Part shown: positions 27,520 to 32,030 of the stretch, piece by piece
Numbering within the stretch: the first letter of the stretch is position 1
Layout of the letters: every line of letters begins with the position of its first letter
Assembly (NCBI RefSeq): GCF_029543245.1
Contig: NZ_JARQWV010000039.1
Coordinates: 1 to 32,030 of the forward strand
Source of the DNA: Caulobacter endophyticus
Lineage (GTDB): Bacteria > Pseudomonadota > Alphaproteobacteria > Caulobacterales > Caulobacteraceae
DNA: 32,030 nucleotides
Direction of reading: 5' to 3'
Notes under the pieces: generated by a model
The model's database searches: none
What the model was told of the DNA's origin: nothing
What the model saw: the letters and a program-made list of their open reading frames with translations, nothing else
Translations under genes and position numbers: made by a program

Positions 27520-28962
27520 ATGACCCGGGAAAACGCCGACCTGAGCGAAGACGCGCGCCACGCCCTGTCCATTCCCGAGCCGGAAGTCGTCGAGGACCTC
27601 GAGGATCTGGCGCTTGGCGACGACTACGCCCTCAAGCCCGACTATGTGGAGATGGTGGTCGACGCGGCCGATCGCGGCGACACCGCGCGCCTGTCCGAGC
27701 TGGTGGGCGCGCTGGATCCCGCCGACGTCGCCGACCTGATGGGCTTCCTGTCGGCCGCCTATCGCGAGGAGGTCATCCCCGTCCTGGCGCCCCACGCCCT
27801 GGGCGAGATCATCTCCGAGCTGGAGGACAACATCCGCGAGGAGGTGCTGGAGGCGACCCCGTCGGTCACCCTGGCCCGCGCGCTGGAAGAGCTCGACACC
27901 GACGACGCCGCCGACGTCATCGACGACCTGGACGACACCAAGCGCTTCCAGGTGCTGGCGGCCATGGGCGAGACCGACCGGGCGGCCATCGAGACCACGC
28001 TGTCCTACGAGGACGAGACCGCCGGCCGCCTGATGCAGCGCGAGTTCCTGGCCGCGCCGCAGTTCTGGACCGTGGGCCACACGATCGAGCACGTGCGCCA
28101 GTCGGGCGACAGCCTGCCGGAGCTGTTCTTCGACGTCTATGTGGTCGACCCCTCGTACACGCCCGTCGGCGCCCTGCCGATCAGCCTGCTGCTGACCAGC
28201 AAGCTGGAAACCCCCCTGGCCGAGATCATGGAGCCGGTGACCGAGATCACCGTCGACATGGACCAGGAGGAGGTGGCCTACATCTTCGACAAGTACCACC
28301 TGATCAGCGCCCCGGTCGTCGAGGCCGGCGGTCGGCTGGTGGGCCAGATCACCGTCGACGACATCGTCGGCGTCATCCGTGAAGAGGCGCAGGAAGACAT
28401 CCTGGCGCTGGCCAACGTGTCCGACGTCGGCCGCGACGCCAGCGTGGTCGAGATCGTGCGCTCGCGCCTGCCGTGGCTGCTGCTCAACCTTCTGACGGCG
28501 ACCATCTCGGTTTCGGGCATCGCGCTGTTCCAGGCCGAAATCTCCAAGCTGGTGGCCCTGGCGGTGCTGATGCCGATCGTCTCGTCGCTGGGCGGCAACG
28601 CCGGCACCCAGACGCTTGCCGTCGCGGTGCGCGCCCTGTCGAGCAAGGAGCTGACCGCGGCCAACGCCACGCGCATCGTCATGCGCGAGCTGCTGGTCGG
28701 GGTGATGAACGGCCTGACCCTGGCCGTCGTCATGGGGGCGGCGGTCTATGTGTTCTACGACAATCCCAAGCTGTCGCTGACGGTCGCCTTGGCCCTGGTG
28801 GTCAACATCTTCACCGCCGCCGTCGGCGGCATCCTCGCGCCGCTGGCCCTGGAGAAGATGGGCCGCGACCCGGCCGTGTCGTCGTCGATCTTCGTGACCT
28901 TCCTGACCGACTTCGCGGGCTTCTTCTCGGTGCTGCTCATCGCGGCGCTGCTGTTCAACTGA
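27520..28962 (+). CDS. mgtE: MgtE magnesium transporter
   Basis: The 480-residue protein has the full MgtE plan: a cytoplasmic superhelical N domain (about 30-135, repeated acidic ADVADLMG / ADVIDDLDD motifs), two CBS domains (about 140-265; ELFFDVYVVD, and YHLISAPVVEAGGRLVGQITVDD), a connecting helix, then five membrane helices (about 315-480) with GGNAGTQTLAVAVRAL and SSIFVTFLTDFAGFF. The acidic N and CBS domains sense cytoplasmic Mg and gate the channel. ATG 27520 has AGGAGG five bases upstream, which excludes the longer frame from 27430. Confidence 0.95.
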   Translation: MTRENADLSEDARHALSIPEPEVVEDLEDLALGDDYALKPDYVEMVVDAADRGDTARLSELVGALDPADVADLMGFLSAAYREEVIPVLAPHALGEIISELEDNIREEVLEATPSVTLARALEELDTDDAADVIDDLDDTKRFQVLAAMGETDRAAIETTLSYEDETAGRLMQREFLAAPQFWTVGHTIEHVRQSGDSLPELFFDVYVVDPSYTPVGALPISLLLTSKLETPLAEIMEPVTEITVDMDQEEVAYIFDKYHLISAPVVEAGGRLVGQITVDDIVGVIREEAQEDILALANVSDVGRDASVVEIVRSRLPWLLLNLLTATISVSGIALFQAEISKLVALAVLMPIVSSLGGNAGTQTLAVAVRALSSKELTAANATRIVMRELLVGVMNGLTLAVVMGAAVYVFYDNPKLSLTVALALVVNIFTAAVGGILAPLALEKMGRDPAVSSSIFVTFLTDFAGFFSVLLIAALLFN

Positions 28963-28970
28963 TCGTGTCT

Positions 28971-29154
28971 CACCTCTCCCGTGGGGAGAGGGAGGGGCCC
29001 ATGCGAAGCATGGGAGGGTGAGGGCGTAGGGACCCTGGCCGACATCCTGCTTGTTCGTGCTCGCCTTCAAACGGCGTACCCCCTCATCCTCCCATCCCGA
29101 CCTTCGTCGGGACGGGCCCCTCCTTCTCCCCATGGGAGAAGTGGAAACAGGAGC
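28971..29154. repeat. GC-rich intergenic palindromic repeat, copy 4 (paired elements)
   Basis: 28971-29023 has CTCTCCCGTGGGGAGAG, the palindrome CCCATGCGAAGCATGGG and GAGGGTGAGG. 29081-29154 has the inverse order: CCCTCATCCTCCC, TCCCGACCTTCGTCGGGA and CTTCTCCCCATGGGAGAAG. The two face each other between mgtE and the lysozyme-like gene. The remaining bases to 29225 show no other feature. Confidence 0.75.
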
Positions 29155-29225
29155 GAACGGCGCCGGTCTTGCGCGGGACGAGGCGAGGGCATCCGCCCCT
29201 GTTTCAAATTGGGTCGTTTCTCGCG

Positions 29226-30503
29226 ATGAAGCCGCGTCATCAGGTCTCCCGCGCCGCCGTCGATCTCATCAAGAGGTTCGAAGGCTATCGGCAGAAAGCC
29301 GCCCAGCTGCCCGACGGCCGCTGGACGATCGGCTACGGGCACACCCTGACCGCCCGGGGGGGCGCAACCGTCTCGGAACAGGACGCCGAGGCCCTGCTGC
29401 TCTACGACCTGATCACCGTGGCCCATGCGGTGAACGAGCATACCTACGCCCCGCTGAACCAGAACCAGTTCGACGCCCTGACCTGTTTCGCGTTCAACAT
29501 CGGGACCGAGAACTTCATGCGCTCGGGCGTGCTGCGCCGGATCAACGAGGGCTCGCTGCTGCAGGCCGCCTGCGCCATGGAGATGTGGCGCAAGGCCGAC
29601 TTCGAGGGCGAGCGGATCGTCATCGACGCCCTGGTGCGCCGCCGCGCCGCCGAGAAGACCCTGTTCCTGACCCCGCCCGACGGCCAGTGGGTGCCCGCGC
29701 CCAGCCCCGTGCTGCGGCCCAAGGTCGACTACGACGCCAGCTGCGCCGTTCCGAAACAGACCCCGGCGGCCGTCTCGGCCAGGCTGGAAGGCGACAAGGC
29801 CGTCGCCGAGCGCGAGGAAGGCCCCGCGCCCCTGACCCCGGCCGTCCCGGAAGAGGACGCTCCCAGCGCCAGCCAGCAGGCCGCCGCGGCCGTCAGCGCC
29901 CGCCTGGAGGCCATCCTGGCCGACGAGCCGGCGCGCCCTGCGGCCAAGCCCGTCCAGGACCTGGCCGTGCCGGAGCCTCCGCCGGCGCCCGTCGTCCCGG
30001 TTCCGGCCGCCGAGCCCGCGCCGGTGCTGCACGCGCCTGTCGACCCCGCGCCGACGCTGGAACCCTTCCGGCTGACGCCGGAAGAGCCGGTTCCGGCCCA
30101 GGCCCCGCTGTTCGTGCCCGATCCGCCGGCCGCGCCCAGCGCCCCGTCCCAGGTCGAGCCGACCCTGTTCGAGACCGCCCGCGAGCCGGCCCGCTCGCCC
30201 TTCAATCTGGGCGGCTTCTCGACCAGCGGCGCCGAGGTCGACATCCAGACCCTGGACGTGCCGCTGAACCCGCCCGAGCAGCCGGTGTTCGGCAACGGCA
30301 GCCTGCTGGTCAGCCTGGGCCTGCTGGGCCTGGCTTTGTTCGGCGGCGGGGTGCTGTGGAACCTGTCGGTAGCCTCCGATCCCGGCCTGACGGCCGTGCG
30401 CATGTTCGGCTGGGGCGCCAGCGTGATCGGCGTCATCTGCTTTGCGGTCTCGGCCTATCTGCTGCTGCGCAAGCTGGGCGGCCCCGATCTCGACGAGGAA
30501 TGA
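29226..30503 (+). CDS. GH24 lysozyme-like protein with Pro/Ala linker and C-terminal membrane hairpin
   Basis: The 425-residue protein begins directly with a phage-type lysozyme domain (1 to about 150): LIKRFEGYRQKAAQLPDGRW, TIGYGHTL, NQNQFDALTCFAFNIGT. E19 is the catalytic acid and T34 is kept, but the position between them that is usually Asp or Cys is L28; D30 two residues on may replace it. A Pro/Ala/Glu-rich linker (about 165-350) leads to two membrane helices (358-380 and 393-416) and an RKLGGPDLDEE tail. There is no N-terminal signal peptide. No other phage gene is nearby, so this looks like a domesticated cell protein. Confidence 0.88.
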   Translation: MKPRHQVSRAAVDLIKRFEGYRQKAAQLPDGRWTIGYGHTLTARGGATVSEQDAEALLLYDLITVAHAVNEHTYAPLNQNQFDALTCFAFNIGTENFMRSGVLRRINEGSLLQAACAMEMWRKADFEGERIVIDALVRRRAAEKTLFLTPPDGQWVPAPSPVLRPKVDYDASCAVPKQTPAAVSARLEGDKAVAEREEGPAPLTPAVPEEDAPSASQQAAAAVSARLEAILADEPARPAAKPVQDLAVPEPPPAPVVPVPAAEPAPVLHAPVDPAPTLEPFRLTPEEPVPAQAPLFVPDPPAAPSAPSQVEPTLFETAREPARSPFNLGGFSTSGAEVDIQTLDVPLNPPEQPVFGNGSLLVSLGLLGLALFGGGVLWNLSVASDPGLTAVRMFGWGASVIGVICFAVSAYLLLRKLGGPDLDEE

Positions 30504-30563
30504 TCGTCGAACGCCGTGGCTGAAAGGCCGGTCGGACCCCTGATCGCCGAACAAAAGAGCATG

Positions 30564-30597
30564 AACGCCCGCCGGTCTCGTTGATCGGCGGGCGTTT
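30564..30597 (+). terminator. Terminator of the lysozyme-like gene
   Basis: AACGCCCGCCG (30564-30574) pairs perfectly with CGGCGGGCGTT (30586-30596), with an 11-base loop and a short TTT after. An A-rich flank upstream (ACAAAAGAGC) could make it work weakly in the other direction. Confidence 0.65.
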
Positions 30598-30607
30598 GTG
30601 CTATGCA
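30581..30607 (+). promoter_or_regulatory. Putative promoter giving a leaderless isovaleryl-CoA dehydrogenase mRNA
   Basis: TTGATCG (30581-30587), 12 bases, then GCTATGCA (30600-30607) fits the Caulobacter pattern. Transcription would begin about 30614-30615, at the A of the chosen ATG. The -35 element sits inside the loop and stem of the preceding terminator. The absence of a ribosome site before 30615 agrees with a leaderless start. Confidence 0.35.
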
Positions 30608-30614
30608 TCCGGGC

Positions 30615-31775
30615 ATGACGCTGCAAACCGCACCCTCGATGGACTTCGCGCTCGGCGAGACGGCCGACGCGATTCGTGAAACCACGGCCCGCTTCGCCGC
30701 CGACAAGATCGCGCCGCTGGCGGCCCGGATCGACGAGACCAACGCCTTCCCGCGCGAACTGTGGGTCCCGATGGGCGACCTTGGCCTGCACGGCATCACG
30801 GTCGAGGAAGAGTTCGGGGGCCTCGGCCTTGGTTATCTCGAGCACGTGGTGGCCATGGAGGAGATTTCCCGCGCCTCGGCCTCGGTGGGCCTGTCGTACG
30901 GCGCCCACTCCAACCTCTGCGTCAACCAGATCCGCCGCTGGGCGAGCCCTGAGCAGAAGACCCGCTACCTGCCCAAGCTGATCAGCGGCGAGCATGTCGG
31001 CTCCCTGGCGATGAGCGAGGCCGGCGCCGGCTCGGACGTCGTGTCGATGAAGCTGCGGGCCGAGCAGGTCGGCGACCGCTACGTGCTGAACGGCACCAAG
31101 TTCTGGATCACCAACGCCCCGCACGCCGACGTGCTGGTGGTCTATGCCAAGACCGGCGAGGGCAGCCGCGGCATCACCGCCTTCCTGGTCGAGAAGGGCA
31201 TAAAGGGGTTCAGCGTCAGCAAGAAGCTCGACAAGATGGGCATGCGCGGCAGCGACACCGCCGAGCTGGTGTTCGAGGATTGCGAGATTCCCGAGGAGAA
31301 CGTCATGGGCCCGGTGGGCGGCGGCGTGGGCGTGCTGATGAGCGGCCTCGACTACGAGCGCGCCGTGCTCTCGGCCGGCCCCCTGGGCATCATGCAGGCC
31401 TGCCTCGACTACGTGCTGCCCTATGTGCGCGACCGCAAGCAGTTCGGCCAGGCGATCGGCTCGTTCCAGCTGATGCAGGGCAAGGTCGCCGACATGTACG
31501 TGGCCCTCAACTCGGCGCGGGCTTATGTCTACGCGGTCGCTAGAGCCTGCGACGCCGGCAAGACCACCCGCTTCGATGCGGCCGGCGCGATCCTGATGGC
31601 CAGCGAGAACGCCGTGAAGGTGTCGCTGGAAGCCATCCAGGCCCTGGGCGGCGCCGGCTACACCAAGGAATGGCCGGTCGAGCGCCTGCTGCGCGACGCC
31701 AAGCTCTACGACATCGGCGCGGGGACGAACGAGATCCGCCGCTACCTGATCGGGCGGGAGCTGGTCGGGGCGTAG
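30615..31775 (+). CDS. ivd: Isovaleryl-CoA dehydrogenase (leucine catabolism)
   Basis: The 386-residue FAD enzyme oxidises isovaleryl-CoA to 3-methylcrotonyl-CoA. The fold is that of acyl-CoA dehydrogenases: MSEAGAGSDVVSM and FWITNAPHADVLVV bind FAD, and DRKQFGQAIGSFQLMQGKVADMY, QALGGAGYTKEWPVERLLRD and AGTNEIRR close the site. The catalytic base is E248 in LDYERAVLSAGPLG, the position specific to isovaleryl-CoA dehydrogenase rather than the C-terminal Glu of other family members. ATG 30615 is preferred over 30603. In many bacteria the methylcrotonyl-CoA carboxylase genes follow; here the window ends in repeat sequence. Confidence 0.93.
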   Translation: MTLQTAPSMDFALGETADAIRETTARFAADKIAPLAARIDETNAFPRELWVPMGDLGLHGITVEEEFGGLGLGYLEHVVAMEEISRASASVGLSYGAHSNLCVNQIRRWASPEQKTRYLPKLISGEHVGSLAMSEAGAGSDVVSMKLRAEQVGDRYVLNGTKFWITNAPHADVLVVYAKTGEGSRGITAFLVEKGIKGFSVSKKLDKMGMRGSDTAELVFEDCEIPEENVMGPVGGGVGVLMSGLDYERAVLSAGPLGIMQACLDYVLPYVRDRKQFGQAIGSFQLMQGKVADMYVALNSARAYVYAVARACDAGKTTRFDAAGAILMASENAVKVSLEAIQALGGAGYTKEWPVERLLRDAKLYDIGAGTNEIRRYLIGRELVGA

Positions 31776-31788
31776 GACGCGCCAAGAT

Positions 31789-31924
31789 CCTCCCCCTCTG
31801 GGGGAGGTGGCCCAAAGGGCCGGAGGGGGGGGGGTGTTTTCAGCTTCCCGCGCGCTGGCCGGATCAGCCGCTCCTCCCCCGTGAAGCGGGGGAGGGGGAC
31901 CACGAAGTGGTGGAGGGGGCGAGA
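31789..31924. repeat. GC-rich intergenic palindromic repeat, copy 5 (paired elements)
   Basis: 31789-31834 has CCTCCCCCTCTGGGGGAGG, GGCCCAAAGGGCC and GGAGGGGG, nearly the same as the element at 5699. 31872-31924 has CTCCCCCGTGAAGCGGGGGAG, the palindrome CCACGAAGTGG and GGAGGGGGCGAG. It follows the isovaleryl-CoA dehydrogenase gene. Confidence 0.75.
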
Positions 31925-31930
31925 CTGGGC

Positions 31931-32030
31931 GCCGCGCCGGCGGGGGGGCCCCCCCCCCCACCCCCACCAGGCGCCCCCCCCCCCCACCCCCCCAGAACGC
32001 GGGGGGAGATGCGCCACCCCAGGAGCAAAG
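31931..32030. other. Low-complexity right end, probably unreliable sequence
   Basis: After GCGAGACTGGGC the sequence turns into runs of up to about thirteen C and seven G with little else. It mirrors the left end and directly abuts a repeat copy. I infer low-quality bases at an assembly break. No gene is visible. Confidence 0.6.

Noticed and set aside
27238..29133. 631-codon minus-strand open frame over tRNA-Leu and mgtE
   Set aside because: It crosses the tRNA and is antisense to an unmistakable MgtE.
29226..30503. Prophage remnant
   Set aside because: Only the lysozyme domain suggests a phage; the membrane helices, long linker, host-like composition and absence of holin, spanin, integrase or structural genes argue for a cellular gene.
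29067..31967. 966-codon open frame on the minus strand
   Set aside because: It is antisense to the lysozyme-like and isovaleryl-CoA dehydrogenase genes, which have clear family motifs; long antisense frames are expected in very GC-rich DNA, and its composition (runs of Gly, Ala, Asp, His, Gln) is typical of shadows.

Overview
The window looks like a chromosomal contig from a high-GC alphaproteobacterium, most likely Caulobacter or a close relative. The evidence is very GC-rich coding DNA, a THI-box-controlled thiC, an HWE-type histidine kinase, promoters that fit the Caulobacter housekeeping pattern (TTGAC-like / 10-14 nt / GCTA-like), and recurrent GC-rich palindromic intergenic repeats. Both ends (about 1-110 and 31931-32030) run into copies of that repeat and then into improbable G/C homopolymers, so they are probably unreliable assembly ends.

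Layout. 233-1870 (-): a Tat-exported PL10-type pectate lyase. 1871-2370: a long gene-free stretch with a putative LacI-type operator and, on the other strand, two tandem hairpins ending in a T-run (candidate sRNA). 2371-2611: a small gene that appears frameshifted. 2635-5689 (+): HWE histidine kinase, then a class A penicillin-binding protein. 5839-7515 (-): a two-gene amino-acid unit (D-cysteine desulfhydrase, then an aspartate/glutamate-type racemase). 7733-9648 (+): an exported TPR protein, a small exported coiled-coil protein and a YpfJ-type zinc metallopeptidase. 9652-11763 (-): a 703-residue, eight-helix membrane protein I do not recognise, with an internal stretch of about 34% GC; it is the best candidate for acquired, undescribed DNA. 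11864-13913 (+): promoter, TPP riboswitch, a predicted Shine-Dalgarno-sequestering hairpin and thiC. 14129-17429: mostly small or poorly characterised genes, an S41-type peptidase and a 5'-truncated TPR gene. 17680-19126: msrB diverging from a ybjQ / DJ-1-like pair. 19131-23377 (-): a 1262-residue LamG-containing exported protein, probably carbohydrate-active, translationally coupled to an exported GlcG/HbpS-like protein. 23659-31775: propionyl-CoA carboxylase alpha chain, DUF805 protein, lipB, a stand-alone FliN/SpoA protein, tRNA-Leu(GAG) with a strong terminator, mgtE, a GH24 lysozyme-like protein with C-terminal membrane helices, and isovaleryl-CoA dehydrogenase.

How the genes fit together. 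Most of the window is housekeeping: thiamine synthesis, lipoylation, branched-chain/propionate catabolism, Mg transport, cell-wall synthesis and sulfoxide repair. The most interesting link is regulatory. The same 11-base motif (ACCGGTGTCAT on the + strand) lies upstream of both minus-strand exported polysaccharide-related genes, the pectate lyase and the LamG protein. In the second case it sits just downstream of a good promoter, as an operator would. This suggests a shared sugar-responsive, LacI-family regulon for plant cell-wall polysaccharide use. I see no CRISPR array, insertion sequence, integrase or recognisable phage module.
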